A DNA stretch of 64,000 nucleotides from Pirellulaceae bacterium (GCA_018402565.1 JAGYIQ010000004.1:248001-312000); one strand, 5' to 3'; shown: positions 7,816 through 16,969, numbered from the stretch's first letter. A program made the numbers and translations. Notes: generated by a model from the letters alone, not told the origin.

Positions 7816-10127
7816 AGCCCTATTTTTTGGCTTGGCATGTATTTCGCCGCGAATTATTGGACCAATGGCGCGACCGACGGACCCTGTTGTCGGTGATCTT
7901 TTTACCTCTATTGCTCTACCCGATTATGGGTCTGGCGATGCTACAAGTCATGCAGTTCGTGGGCGAAAAACCAACCCGCGTGCTGGTGATCGGACAGCAG
8001 CATTTGCAGCCGGCCGCAGTAGCCGGACCAGGCCCGCTGTTTGTGGACGATGACTGGAACCCACAATGGTTGAACGGCCAGGCAGAGTCACTGGCGAAGT
8101 TGGACTTTCTCGGCGAGGTGGACGCCACGTTCGAGGCCGCCATCCACAGCGTGGTGCAAGAGCCCGAACCGATTTCGGCGGCTGCCATCGCAGCACGGGA
8201 GAAGATTCAGACGCTGTTACGCGAGCGTCAAGCGGACGTCTTGTTGTGGATCGCTCCAACCGCGGCTCGGACCCCGCATGACGGCAGCTTGGAAGTTGAC
8301 CCGGAGCAAAGCCAAGCAGGTCGGCCCAGCTTGCATCTGCTGCAGAACACGGTCAGCGATCAATCGCGGATTGCGACTGGGCGTGTCGAGCAGATCCTGC
8401 AGGCCTGGTACATAGCGGGTCGCTCCGCCGCCGCGGAGGCCCATCCCGAAGTAGCGAACGAGCCGTTTGAGTATGCCGCCAGTGATCTGGCTCCGCCGGC
8501 ACAACTGAATTCGCAGGTCTGGTCCAAGATCCTTCCCTTCATATTATTTCTTTGGACTTTGACCGGAGCGTTTTACTGTGCAGTGGATTGCTGTGCGGGG
8601 GAGAAGGAACGTGGCACGTTGGAGGCGTTGTTGGTCACTCCTGCGACTCGGACACAGATCGTGCTGGGCAAGCTCTGGACCACGATGGCCTTCAGTTTGA
8701 CGTCCGGCATGGTCAACCTGCTGGGGACCGTCGCCACCGGTTGGTTTGTCAGTCGTCAATTGGGGGCATTGGCGGCGGAGCAAGGCTTGGCAAACTTTGG
8801 TCCACCGCCGCTCTATGCCTTGGCCTGGCTGGTGGTGGGCGCGGTGCCGATCAGTGCTTTGTTCTCGGCGATTTCCCTGGCCGTGGCGGCCTTTGCTCGC
8901 AGTACCAAAGAGGGGCAACATTACCTGATGCCCATCTTGATGGTCAGCTTGCCGCTGCTGACACTACCGATGTTGCCAGGCATGCAATTGGATTTGGGAA
9001 TCAGCCTAATCCCGGTGACCGGGATGTTGTTTTGGCTGCGATCGCTGTTGGAGGGCGAGTACTGGATGGCCGCTCGGTTCACGCTGCCGGTCCTGTTGGT
9101 CAACGGTTGGTGTGTTTACCTGGCGTTGGGGTGGGCGGTGTATCAATTCCAGCAGGAGTCGGTACTGTTCCGACCGGTGGAGCGTTTTTCTCTGTTGCCC
9201 TGGTTGGTGACCCTCCTGCGACCTGCTGGGCCAGTACCTGCGGTTGCGCAAGTTGTCATGCTGTTGGGTGTCGTCATGAGCCTAAAGGTCATTTTGACCG
9301 CCGCGGCTCCCGTCCCATCGGCGTGGGACAGTTTTGTTTGGCATACGCTGATCGTGTTGGTGGGCGCGGTCGCCCTTCCACCGATCGTCTTGGCCATCGC
9401 TTCGACAGGATCCTGGGTCGAGACATTGCGTCTACGGCCGGTGCCCTGGACCACCTGGGTCGCATCCCTGGGGCTGGCCGTTTGTTTCCATCCGCTGATC
9501 CTGTGGTTCCAACAGTTCGTCATGCATCTCTATCCCATGTCGATGGATACGAGTCAGATACAGCAGACATTACAACACATTGTCGGCGGTGCGCCGGGCA
9601 TGTGGGCGATCGTGTTGGTGATGGCAATTGCGCCCGCCATCTGCGAAGAGCTGACGTTCCGCGGTTTTGTCTTCAGCGGGCTTCTCAAGGCGTTGAAGCC
9701 ATTCAATGCGATTTTGATTTCAGCGATTTTATTTGGCGCCATGCACGGGCTATTGCAGCAGTCGATCGTGGCCACCGCAACCGGAGTCTTGATTGGCTTT
9801 TTAGCCTGGCGAACCGCCAGCCTGTGGCCCTGCATCGCTTACCATGCCGCCCACAATGCGCTCACGTTGCAATTCGCCTTTTTGAATCCCGCCGAGCTTG
9901 CCGAGTCGAAATGGTTGAGATTTGTCTTAGAATTTGAGGCGAACGAGCAAGGCCAGCTGATTGGTTTGAGCTACACGCCCTGGGCGGCCACGTTCCTGAT
10001 CGTCTGCGGCTTGTGGCTCTGCTTGTATCTCAAGCCGTCTGCCGACTCAAAATCGCCGCCTAGCGATAGCGGGGTTCGATTCCGCCGGACGGTTGCAGCG
10101 CGGAGTGCAAGCGAGGGGATCGCCTGA
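7812..10127 (+). CDS. ABC-2 permease fused to CPBP-family intramembrane metalloprotease
   Basis: 771 residues. The N-terminal half is a NatB/ABC-2 permease: a first membrane span near residues 28-48, a large extracytoplasmic domain to ~235, then about six spans including CAGEKERGTLEALLVTPATR (~258-277). The C-terminal half (from ~515) is a CPBP (CAAX protease/bacteriocin-processing) domain with all three motifs: EELTFR (E612, E613), FGAMH (H645) and HAAHN (H678 to N682). It overlaps the ATPase gene by 4 nt and its 3' end overlaps the convergent lipoprotein gene by 68 bp. The intact motifs suggest an active protease; its target may be the exported substrate. This combination is known from planctomycete annotations. 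Confidence 0.9.
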   Translation: MKPYFLAWHVFRRELLDQWRDRRTLLSVIFLPLLLYPIMGLAMLQVMQFVGEKPTRVLVIGQQHLQPAAVAGPGPLFVDDDWNPQWLNGQAESLAKLDFLGEVDATFEAAIHSVVQEPEPISAAAIAAREKIQTLLRERQADVLLWIAPTAARTPHDGSLEVDPEQSQAGRPSLHLLQNTVSDQSRIATGRVEQILQAWYIAGRSAAAEAHPEVANEPFEYAASDLAPPAQLNSQVWSKILPFILFLWTLTGAFYCAVDCCAGEKERGTLEALLVTPATRTQIVLGKLWTTMAFSLTSGMVNLLGTVATGWFVSRQLGALAAEQGLANFGPPPLYALAWLVVGAVPISALFSAISLAVAAFARSTKEGQHYLMPILMVSLPLLTLPMLPGMQLDLGISLIPVTGMLFWLRSLLEGEYWMAARFTLPVLLVNGWCVYLALGWAVYQFQQESVLFRPVERFSLLPWLVTLLRPAGPVPAVAQVVMLLGVVMSLKVILTAAAPVPSAWDSFVWHTLIVLVGAVALPPIVLAIASTGSWVETLRLRPVPWTTWVASLGLAVCFHPLILWFQQFVMHLYPMSMDTSQIQQTLQHIVGGAPGMWAIVLVMAIAPAICEELTFRGFVFSGLLKALKPFNAILISAILFGAMHGLLQQSIVATATGVLIGFLAWRTASLWPCIAYHAAHNALTLQFAFLNPAELAESKWLRFVLEFEANEQGQLIGLSYTPWAATFLIVCGLWLCLYLKPSADSKSPPSDSGVRFRRTVAARSASEGIA

Positions 10128-10737
10128 CATCGATGCCGTAATTGCCTCGAACCCAATCGGCAACGGGGCGGTCGATTTGCTTATTATTTGGATATTGAAC
10201 CATTTCGCGGTGGGTCGGACTCGATCGGCGACGGGCCGAGTCGGCATCTTCCCAGGGTTCTGTGGAAAATTCGTACTGATCGTCTGACTCTTGGTCGGAC
10301 CACCCCTCTGAGTTTCCGCCACGCGGTGGCGGGAGTTCCTCGCCGTTGGTCGTCCCGCCGCGTTGGAGCGGAGCACCGGAACCATCGACCGGGTAACTCG
10401 GCCAGAGCGGCTCGGCGGACAGCGGTGGTTGAAACACGTTGCGCGTCGGCACCGGATGAAAGCTCGAGGGTATCTGCTGATGCCCGTCGGTGCCCCCCTC
10501 CAAGTATCGATCGAACATGGGGATCTGACGCTGGTATTGAGAGCGTTCCAGGTGCTGTTGTCGCAGCGTTTCCGTGGTTGACACGACCGGTCCATGTGGT
10601 CGCAGGCAGGTCGCCGAGGGTCCCCAGCATTGACAACCGACCAGCAGAGTCAGCCCGAGGGCCGCGACACCCGCAGCCCCGCGACTCGCGATGCGTTGAC
10701 AAAATTCACGCACGGTTTGGGGGTATGTCAGACTCAT
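10060..10737 (-). CDS. Predicted lipoprotein of unknown function
   Basis: 225 residues. An N-terminal signal (AAGVAALGLTLLVGC, about residues 22-36) ends in a typical lipobox LVGC, so the mature protein should be lipid-anchored through Cys36. The rest is polar, rich in Pro, Gln, Ser and Arg, without a recognised domain. The ATG at 10737 is preferred; an in-frame GTG lies six codons upstream. The 3' end overlaps the end of the permease gene on the other strand by 68 bp. A 14-nt tandem array lies immediately upstream. No function can be proposed. Confidence 0.65.
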   Translation of the reverse strand: MSLTYPQTVREFCQRIASRGAAGVAALGLTLLVGCQCWGPSATCLRPHGPVVSTTETLRQQHLERSQYQRQIPMFDRYLEGGTDGHQQIPSSFHPVPTRNVFQPPLSAEPLWPSYPVDGSGAPLQRGGTTNGEELPPPRGGNSEGWSDQESDDQYEFSTEPWEDADSARRRSSPTHREMVQYPNNKQIDRPVADWVRGNYGIDVRRSPRLHSALQPSGGIEPRYR

Positions 10738-10771
10738 GAGCGACTGGATCCACACTTGATTACCGGCACCG

Positions 10772-10880
10772 CTAATCGTTACCCACTAATCGTTACCCAC
10801 TAATCGGTACCCACTAATCGGTACCCACTGGTCGGTACCAGCTGACCGGTATCCACTGGCCGCTATCCACTGGCCGTTTT
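10772..10880. repeat. Degenerate 14-nt tandem array, about 8 copies
   Basis: Units start with CTAATCGTTACCCA (10772, 10786) and drift through CTAATCGGTACCCA (10800, 10814) to CTGGTCGGTACCAG, CTGACCGGTATCCA and CTGGCCGCTATCCA, ending with a partial copy. The array fills the gap between the lipoprotein start and the barrel-protein stop. The graded drift suggests old slippage expansion. Confidence 0.85.
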
Positions 10881-10945
10881 TCGTCAGCCAGGAGGAGTCC
10901 GCTTGCAGCAACCGCTAGCCTCGTCGACTGCGAGCCGCCCGCTGC

Positions 10946-12994
10946 TTAGCGGAACAGTTCCAAGCCCACGCTGAAGCCGTAGAACAGTGCCTCGTCGCGG
11001 TTGTTGGCGACCGCTCCGCTGAAGGGCGAGACAAAGCCGGTCATTTGATCGCGACTCGTGGCGACTCGGTCGTAGAACCACAGTTCGTAACCAGCCTTCA
11101 GTCGAGCCCGCGGGGTCAGGCTGTAGTGAGCGAAGCCACCGAACTCCGAGCCCCAAGCCAAGTCGACGCGGGAGTCGTTCACATCCATCAAGCGGACCGA
11201 TTCGTTCGCAAGTTCCGTATCGCTTTGGTAGAAGTTGGCGTAGACCGCGATCTTGGCAGCCAAGCTGAAAGACAGCTTGCGACCGATGTCGTAGTGCAAC
11301 GAGCCGCCGACTTGGGGACCGATCATGTGGTTGCGTGCTCGCAAGCGATAAGCACCCAGTCCGCCGCCGGAGCCCACCGAGTGCAGGGCGTACAGTTCGT
11401 CCATGCCGGTGTAGCGTAAGCCGATGAAGGTCGACATCACGTCCCAGTTCCAGCTCATTCGATTGTACTCGCCGGCATAATAATGCGACTTGTAAAACGA
11501 ATGGTGGAAGGAAGCATTGTTGAAGGAACTGAGGTTCGCGTCTGTAAAACCGTTGCCCGGTTGCAGCCAGCTGAACAGCGAATTCGTTGGGCTGGCGACC
11601 GACGTGTGCGAGGTCTGAGTCTGCAGCAAAGTCACGCCGATCTCGCGGCCTTCGATGCTGTCCCAGCGATTCCCGATCGTCAACCGGACGCCCGGCTCAA
11701 AGTCGTAACCATCACGCTGCGGGGCGTAGGAGAGCGAAAAATCTCCCCCATCGCGAGCCATGTAGAGAAATTCTGTGTGGGCGTAACCCGACGCACCACT
11801 GATGGTACCGTAGCCATCGTACGGCAGGCGAGACGGCATGTCCGGTCGCTCGTGCCCCAAGTTCAGACCATAGCTTTCATAGACCGGTTCGATCATCTGC
11901 GGGGCACTGGTCGGCAACGCCGAAATGCCTTGCGTGCCACTGCCGATCACCGCGGGGATGGCAGGTTGGCCGGACATCATCAGGTTGCCAGAACCGATCG
12001 CCTCAACGCGTTCTTTGGTGGTCGAGATCGTCGAGGAGGGAACCTTGGGCTTTGAACCAAACGCCTGCATCATCTCGGCCATTGCCTCGACGGACATCTC
12101 CGTCACTTGGATCTCATCGTCAGCAGGTGCACGACCTGTCGTTACCTTGTTCGAGATCGGTCCGACTGGGATGGCCGGCATGGCTGGCACAGTTGGGATG
12201 GCCGGAGCAGTGATTGGTGTCGGTGGCGTTATCGCGGGAGTCGCGGGAGTCGCGGGCGACTTGGTCGTAGCCGACGAACCGGTGATGGCGGTGCCTGTGG
12301 ATGTGCCTGTGGCAGACTTATCAGTATTTATCGGGGTGATCGCGGTAGTGTTCGGAGTCGCGATAGTCGGCGGCAGAGTGCCGAGGATCGGCGCGGGCGC
12401 TGTTACATCGAGGGTCGGCGTCACGCTGCTGCCGACCGGAGCTCCCAACACCGACTTGTTGATGTGGCTCGGCAACGGGCTGGTGATAATCGGAGCGGAC
12501 GTCCTCCCGGCGGTCGACGGGGTCACAATCGGAACTTGTGGCGAAGAGCTCGGCGTCGACGACGTCGGAGCGGGTGTCGCCGGTCGAGTCGGGCCGCTGA
12601 CGATCGGAGCCGGCAGAGCCGTGGCCTCCGAGTTGCCGCCGCGGATTGGAACCAGCGGCCGCGCGGCGCCACCGGCAGTCGGGGCACCCGAGGTCGGAGC
12701 TGCGGGGGCCAGTGTCGGAACCTGAGGTTGAATCAACGGAGTTGGCCTGGGCAACAAACGCCCAGAAGAGCTGGTATCTTGCGAAGTAAATGCCACTTGC
12801 TGAACGAGGCCTGCCGCGGGCTCAGCAGCTAACACGGGGCGTGGCAGCAACGAGTTCGCTCGCGGGGCCTGCAGCAAGGACTGCAGGCTGGGTTGATCCG
12901 CTTGGAAGCCGAAAGTGGCCGAGTTGGTAGCTGTGGAAACCGTTGTAAGGCACGCCAAGGTACCTGCCGCCAGATACTTTAACTTGAATTTCAT
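10946..12994 (-). CDS. BBP7-like outer-membrane beta-barrel protein with long Pro/Thr/Ala linker
   Basis: 682 residues. A signal peptide (MKFKLKYLAAGTLACLTTVS) is followed by about 300 residues of low-complexity Pro, Thr, Ala and Ser, then from about residue 380 a C-terminal domain of alternating aromatic strands (HTEFLYMARDGGDFSLSY, YDFEPGVRLTIGNRWDS, FYGFSVGLELFR). The end in LELFR and repeated beta strands fit the planctomycete BBP7 family of barrel proteins in the outer membrane. The ATG at 12994 has GGAAG upstream, better than the ATG four codons earlier. The Pro-rich stretch could span the periplasm or be surface exposed. Ligand and role are unknown. Confidence 0.75.
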   Translation of the reverse strand: MKFKLKYLAAGTLACLTTVSTATNSATFGFQADQPSLQSLLQAPRANSLLPRPVLAAEPAAGLVQQVAFTSQDTSSSGRLLPRPTPLIQPQVPTLAPAAPTSGAPTAGGAARPLVPIRGGNSEATALPAPIVSGPTRPATPAPTSSTPSSSPQVPIVTPSTAGRTSAPIITSPLPSHINKSVLGAPVGSSVTPTLDVTAPAPILGTLPPTIATPNTTAITPINTDKSATGTSTGTAITGSSATTKSPATPATPAITPPTPITAPAIPTVPAMPAIPVGPISNKVTTGRAPADDEIQVTEMSVEAMAEMMQAFGSKPKVPSSTISTTKERVEAIGSGNLMMSGQPAIPAVIGSGTQGISALPTSAPQMIEPVYESYGLNLGHERPDMPSRLPYDGYGTISGASGYAHTEFLYMARDGGDFSLSYAPQRDGYDFEPGVRLTIGNRWDSIEGREIGVTLLQTQTSHTSVASPTNSLFSWLQPGNGFTDANLSSFNNASFHHSFYKSHYYAGEYNRMSWNWDVMSTFIGLRYTGMDELYALHSVGSGGGLGAYRLRARNHMIGPQVGGSLHYDIGRKLSFSLAAKIAVYANFYQSDTELANESVRLMDVNDSRVDLAWGSEFGGFAHYSLTPRARLKAGYELWFYDRVATSRDQMTGFVSPFSGAVANNRDEALFYGFSVGLELFR

Positions 12995-13180
12995 CGCCGC
13001 TTCCATGGGTGTTTTATGGTTCAGATGACGCAGAAGGCTACTTCTGCCGGCCCCTTCCCTGGGTCTCGTCTCCTATCTGTTCGGCAATCTGATTGTGCCG
13101 AGCTTACCGATTTTTCAAATTAGAACGAACTTCCCGAATATTCCCGCGGCACAGATTGCGCCGTCGAAATCATATTTCCT

Positions 13181-14329
13181 TCATCTTTGACCCGAATCAC
13201 TCGTGGGGGGCAGCTCAAGTGCTAGCGTTCTTGCAGCCCAGTTCGGCGATTCCAGGACTTCCCGATCTCGATCGTCGACCAATTGCCTGTAGCGTTTGGC
13301 GTCCACGTCGGGGAAGGCCTCCAAGATGAGCGAAAACCGTTCCGCTGGACAAACGGACAAGGCCGAGGCCAGGGCATCGGCGGTGGTGCCATCGGCCGCC
13401 AAGACCAGCGTCAAGTTTCTGCCAACGATGGGCTCCCGTCGCAGGGGATCCAGCAAATGGGACCAGCGAGTTTGGTCGGCGAGGAGAAATTGGTTGGCAT
13501 CACCGGAGCCGGCCAAGGCTTGGTTTGCGAGCAAGACTCGTCGGAGCTTCCCGGGCTCGTTGGCGGGCCGGGCTAGCCCGACTTGCCAGCCCCGTTGTCC
13601 GGGCGGCGGGTCGCCGGCGACCAAGTCGCCACTGGCGTCCACCAACGCCCGAGTCACCTTAAACTGTTCTGCTAGCAACCGCAGGACTTGATCGGCGGCA
13701 TAGCCTTTGGCGATTCCACCGAAGTCCAATTCACAGCCCGGGGGACGCTTGATGAGATGAGCGGTTTCGGTCAGTTCCAGGCGTTCCAGGCCCACGCGAG
13801 TTTTGGCGACGGCCAGTTCCTCGTCGGCCGGTGGTCGCTTGGCCCTCCGAGCCACTCGCCAGGGCTTGGTCAGTGCGCCCAAAGTGACGTCGAAGTAGCC
13901 GAGGGTTCGGCGATGCAGGTCGACCGATCGCAGCAACAATTGGTGCATGTCGGCTGACAGGGGCAGCGGTGTGTCGAGCGGGCCGTGGTCCAATCGCCGC
14001 GTTTCGCTGTCGTCTCGATAATCGGAGAAGACCTGCTCCAAGCGAGCGATCTCCGCGAAGGCCGCTGTAAAGGCCTGCTCGGCTGCGGCGGGGCTGTCGC
14101 AATAAATCGAGATACGAAATCGGACGCCCATGTGGACTTCCTCTTTGACGAATCCCTGCAATTCATCGACCAGTGTCTCGGTGGTGAGATGGGACGCGGC
14201 GTCTGCGGTGATCTGGGGCGGCCACGCCAGCAGGCCCGCGGGGAGTGCCAGCGTCACGGCCAGCATTATGAAGGGCGTCAGTAGCAGGGCCGGGTTCAGC
14301 AATCGTAGCGGGCGCATGGCTGGGCTCAT
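13181..14329 (-). CDS. apbE: FAD:protein FMN transferase (ApbE family)
   Basis: 382 residues. ApbE attaches FMN covalently to Thr/Ser of target flavoproteins outside the cytoplasm, for example Nqr/Rnf subunits or flavocytochromes. Seen here are an N-terminal signal/anchor (residues ~8-37), the core motif ELDFGGIAKGYAADQ, DASGDLVAGD in the flavin-binding region, SGDANQF, HLLDP and the metal-binding ADGTTADALASAL with Asp and Thr. No lipobox is present. The ATG at 14329 has GGGGGA about 9 nt upstream. No flavinylated partner gene is in the window. Confidence 0.9.
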   Translation of the reverse strand: MSPAMRPLRLLNPALLLTPFIMLAVTLALPAGLLAWPPQITADAASHLTTETLVDELQGFVKEEVHMGVRFRISIYCDSPAAAEQAFTAAFAEIARLEQVFSDYRDDSETRRLDHGPLDTPLPLSADMHQLLLRSVDLHRRTLGYFDVTLGALTKPWRVARRAKRPPADEELAVAKTRVGLERLELTETAHLIKRPPGCELDFGGIAKGYAADQVLRLLAEQFKVTRALVDASGDLVAGDPPPGQRGWQVGLARPANEPGKLRRVLLANQALAGSGDANQFLLADQTRWSHLLDPLRREPIVGRNLTLVLAADGTTADALASALSVCPAERFSLILEAFPDVDAKRYRQLVDDRDREVLESPNWAARTLALELPPTSDSGQR

Positions 14330-14364
14330 TCGATCCCCCGTTCGGGCGGGCTCAAGGGCGGTGA

Positions 14365-14393
14365 TTGAATCCTAGCGGGATTGGTGTTATCGT
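14365..14393 (+). promoter_or_regulatory. Candidate promoter for the Gfo/Idh/MocA gene
   Basis: TTGAAT (14365-14370) and TATCGT (14388-14393) are separated by 17 nt, 78 nt before the ATG at 14472. Sequence match only. Confidence 0.4.
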
Positions 14394-14471
14394 GGTGGAG
14401 GATTTTGGACGTCGGATACGGGGTGGCGACGCCCGAATTCTCCCGCCCCTTTAACTCTAGGAAGACCGCCC

Positions 14472-15827
14472 ATGAATGACAACTCGCCTCAAGTAGATTT
14501 GACGGCCCAGGCTGACTCGACGGCCCAGCGACGTGGCTTTTTGAAGACTTCGGCCGCTTTGGCTGCGGGTGCTGCCGTGACGCAGTCGGCAGCAGCCGTC
14601 CCCGCCTTTCATGTGGCTGGGCGTGAAGTGATCAAGATCGCCTTGGTGGGCTGCGGCGGGCGAGGCACGGGCGCGGCGACCCAGGCCATGAATACCGAGG
14701 GGTCGACGGAATTGGTCGCGGTGGCGGACGCTTTCCAGGATCGCTTGAACGGTTGCTTGGAGGAATGTCGCAAGCAGCACGGCGAAAAGGTCCAGGTTTC
14801 GCCGGACAACCAATTTGTCGGTTTTGACGCCTATAAAGGCGTGATGGCCAGTGACGCGGATCTGGTGATCCTGGCCACGCCGCCCGGTTTTCGGCCCATG
14901 CACTTCGAAGCGGCCGTCAATGCCGGCAAGCATGTCTTCATGGAGAAGCCGGTCGCGACCGATGCGGCTGGGGTTCGCCGGGTGTTGGCGGCCAACGAAA
15001 TCGCCAAGCAAAAGAACTTGGCCGTGCAGGTTGGTCTGCAGCGACATCACGAACCCATGTACCGCGAAACGATCGCTCGGCTGAAGGACGGCGCGATCGG
15101 CGACATCAATTTTGCTCGCGCCTATTGGAACGGCGACGGCGTCTGGACGAATGCTCGACGGCCCGGCGAATCGGAAATGCAGTACCAAATGCGAAATTGG
15201 TACTATTTCAATTGGCTGTGCGGCGATCATATCGTGGAGCAACACATTCATAACGTTGACGTGATCAATTGGTTGTTCGACGATTACCCAGTCAAGGCGC
15301 AGGGCCAGGGTGGCCGCCAGGTACGGACCGGTCGCGAGCACGGCGAGATCTACGATCATCACTTCGTCGAGTTCACTTACGGCGACGGCGCGGTGATGTT
15401 GAGCCAATGCCGGCACATTCCGGGCTGTTGGAATTCGGTCAACGAATACGCGCATGGCTCGAACGGATGGGCCGATCTCTCGCGTGGCCGGATCTACGAC
15501 AAGGAGGGCAAAGAAGTCTGGCGAGCCCCGCGGAACGTCAACGGTTGGCAGCAGGAGCACCATCACCTGTTCGCCGACTTGCGAGAAGGGCGGATCCCGA
15601 ACGAAGGCGACTATGGCGCGAAGAGCACCATGACGGCGATCATGGGACGCATGGCCACCTACACCGGCCGCGAGATCTCGTGGGAGCAGGCCCTCAACAG
15701 CACCGTGGCGCTGGCGGACTTCGATAGCATCAAGTCCTTTGACGATGTGCCACCCGTCCTGCCGAACGAAGACCTGAGCTACCAGATCATGCAGCCAGGC
15801 AGCTCGTGGGAAAAAGTCGTCGGCTAG
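14472..15827 (+). CDS. Tat-exported Gfo/Idh/MocA family oxidoreductase
   Basis: 451 residues. The N-terminus carries a twin-arginine signal (QRRGFLKTSAALAAGAAV, residues ~17-34), so the protein is exported folded with its NAD(P) cofactor. The Rossmann part shows IALVGCGGRGTGAATQAM; MEKPVATD is the conserved Glu-Lys-Pro motif, and GDHIVEQHIHNVDVINW supplies the catalytic-region His/Asp residues. Planctomycetes carry many of these; they oxidise or epimerise sugars and are often linked to complex polysaccharide breakdown. The substrate is unknown. The gene stands alone and is followed by a strong intrinsic terminator at 15856. Confidence 0.92.
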   Translation: MNDNSPQVDLTAQADSTAQRRGFLKTSAALAAGAAVTQSAAAVPAFHVAGREVIKIALVGCGGRGTGAATQAMNTEGSTELVAVADAFQDRLNGCLEECRKQHGEKVQVSPDNQFVGFDAYKGVMASDADLVILATPPGFRPMHFEAAVNAGKHVFMEKPVATDAAGVRRVLAANEIAKQKNLAVQVGLQRHHEPMYRETIARLKDGAIGDINFARAYWNGDGVWTNARRPGESEMQYQMRNWYYFNWLCGDHIVEQHIHNVDVINWLFDDYPVKAQGQGGRQVRTGREHGEIYDHHFVEFTYGDGAVMLSQCRHIPGCWNSVNEYAHGSNGWADLSRGRIYDKEGKEVWRAPRNVNGWQQEHHHLFADLREGRIPNEGDYGAKSTMTAIMGRMATYTGREISWEQALNSTVALADFDSIKSFDDVPPVLPNEDLSYQIMQPGSSWEKVVG

Positions 15828-15855
15828 TCCGCCGCCGCTCGTCGAGTTCCATCCA

Positions 15856-15886
15856 TCCCACCGGCATCTCGCCGGTGGGATTTTTT
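15856..15886 (+). terminator. Strong intrinsic terminator after the oxidoreductase gene
   Basis: A perfect 10-bp stem TCCCACCGGC/GCCGGTGGGA (15856-15865 and 15871-15880) with a 5-nt loop is followed by six T residues. It starts 29 nt after the stop codon. Confidence 0.9.
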
Positions 15887-15956
15887 ATGCGCCAACAGAG
15901 ACTCAATGGTGGGAACAACCGCACGAATAATCTCAGGCCAGTAACGGGGGAAGACG

Positions 15957-16164
15957 GGAACCACGAAAGGCACGAACGACACGAAAAAAGACAGACAAAA
16001 AAAGCTGTGGGGAAGCAGGGAGATAAAGGAGTGGAAGTGAAGAGGTGGAGGGTCGATTCGAGTGGAAAGCATCTGAGGGTGCGGCTGCAACGCTGCTTGA
16101 GGGACGGAGCGTATCCACGCGAAACCTTCGTGCTTTTCGTCCTTTTATTGCTTTTCGTGGTTCC
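15957..16164. repeat. Imperfect inverted-repeat element with CACGAA-rich ends
   Basis: The left arm at 15957-15990 contains CCACGAAAGGCACGAA and further ACACGAAA copies. The right arm at 16126-16164 carries the complementary CTTTTCGTGGTTCC and related pieces, with more TTCGTGG copies to about 16190. About 135 nt of purine-rich sequence lies between. It fills the gap between the oxidoreductase terminator and the TspO stop. Similar CACGAAAGGCACGAA sequences are familiar from other bacterial intergenic regions (recollection, not a search). Confidence 0.6.
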
Positions 16165-16211
16165 AGTGCTCTTCGTGGGTCCCGTGGTTTCTGTGGTTAC
16201 AACGAGCCGCC

Positions 16212-16613
16212 CTAGCGATCCCAGTTCCACCAAGTGATGTACAACTGCAGGACGGTGGCGATCGACACCCAAACGAAGTAGGGAACTTGAGCGATCGCTA
16301 CCCATTTGTAATGGGACCACACGGCCCAGATCATCCAAGGGAGCGTGAGCCAGACGACGAGGATATCGACCGCGGCCAGATGCAGGTTGCGGAGCCCGAA
16401 TTGAATGGGTGTGAAGATCAGATTGGACACCAGATTGATGGCGAAGGGCAACGCCACGCTCCAGTGCAAGATGCCCCGAGCCGTTTGCACAAAGACGAAC
16501 CCGCACGTCAAGAAGATGACGGGGTACAGGCATTGCCAGATGAAGCCGATGGTTTCCGGCGGTGGCGTCCAGCCCGGCTTCTGCAGGGAATCGTACCATT
16601 CCATCCAATTCAT
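16212..16613 (-). CDS. TspO/MBR family membrane protein
   Basis: 133 residues, predicted five membrane helices. Family hallmarks are KPGWTPPPETIGFIWQCLYPVIF at the N-terminus (written in part), PFAINLVSNLIFTPIQFGLRN and a Trp-rich end (LQLYITWWNWDR). TspO proteins bind porphyrins and related tetrapyrroles and act in oxidative-stress signalling; some degrade porphyrin. The ATG has AGGAG about 10 nt upstream, and codons further upstream lack family similarity. It is transcribed away from a repeat-rich region at 16745-16969. Confidence 0.88.
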   Translation of the reverse strand: MNWMEWYDSLQKPGWTPPPETIGFIWQCLYPVIFLTCGFVFVQTARGILHWSVALPFAINLVSNLIFTPIQFGLRNLHLAAVDILVVWLTLPWMIWAVWSHYKWVAIAQVPYFVWVSIATVLQLYITWWNWDR

Positions 16614-16744
16614 CGTCTTCGCTCCTGGTTCGCGTGGCCGGCCGGGTCGGCGGACATGACTACCCGCTGAACCTGCATCCTCGCGGATCCACGTCACATC
16701 CGCCAGCCTGGGGATACAGATGCGGTGTGGCAAGGGTCAGATGC

Positions 16745-16969
16745 GGTGTGGCAAAGGGGTCAGGCGTCAATTGTGCGAAGCACCCGCAGGGCCGTTCCGG
16801 CAATTGACGCCTGACCCCTTTGCCACCTGTGCGAAGCACCCGCAGGGCCGTTCCGGCAATTGACGCCTGACCCCTTTGCCACATGTGCGAAGCACCCGCA
16901 GGGCCGTTCCGGCAATTGACGCCTGACCCCTTTGCCACACGCCAAGTTTTGGCTGTGACAAAGCACTAG
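16745..16969 (-). repeat. Palindromic CTAG-ended element, one arm triplicated (56-nt tandem x3)
   Basis: On the minus strand the element starts CTAGTGCTTTGTCACA at 16969 and runs into a module containing GGGGTCAGGCGTCAATTG. This module plus its loop is repeated three times with a 56-nt period (units starting 16772, 16828 and 16884), ending at an opposite arm near 16745-16772. The outer inverted repeat at the distal end is missing. A complete relative lies at 39621-39765. The TAG stop of the aminotransferase (16966-16968) is part of the terminal CTAG. Confidence 0.88.

Noticed and set aside
14457-15566. Minus-strand 369-residue open frame
   Set aside because: Shadow of the Gfo/Idh/MocA gene; no family features.
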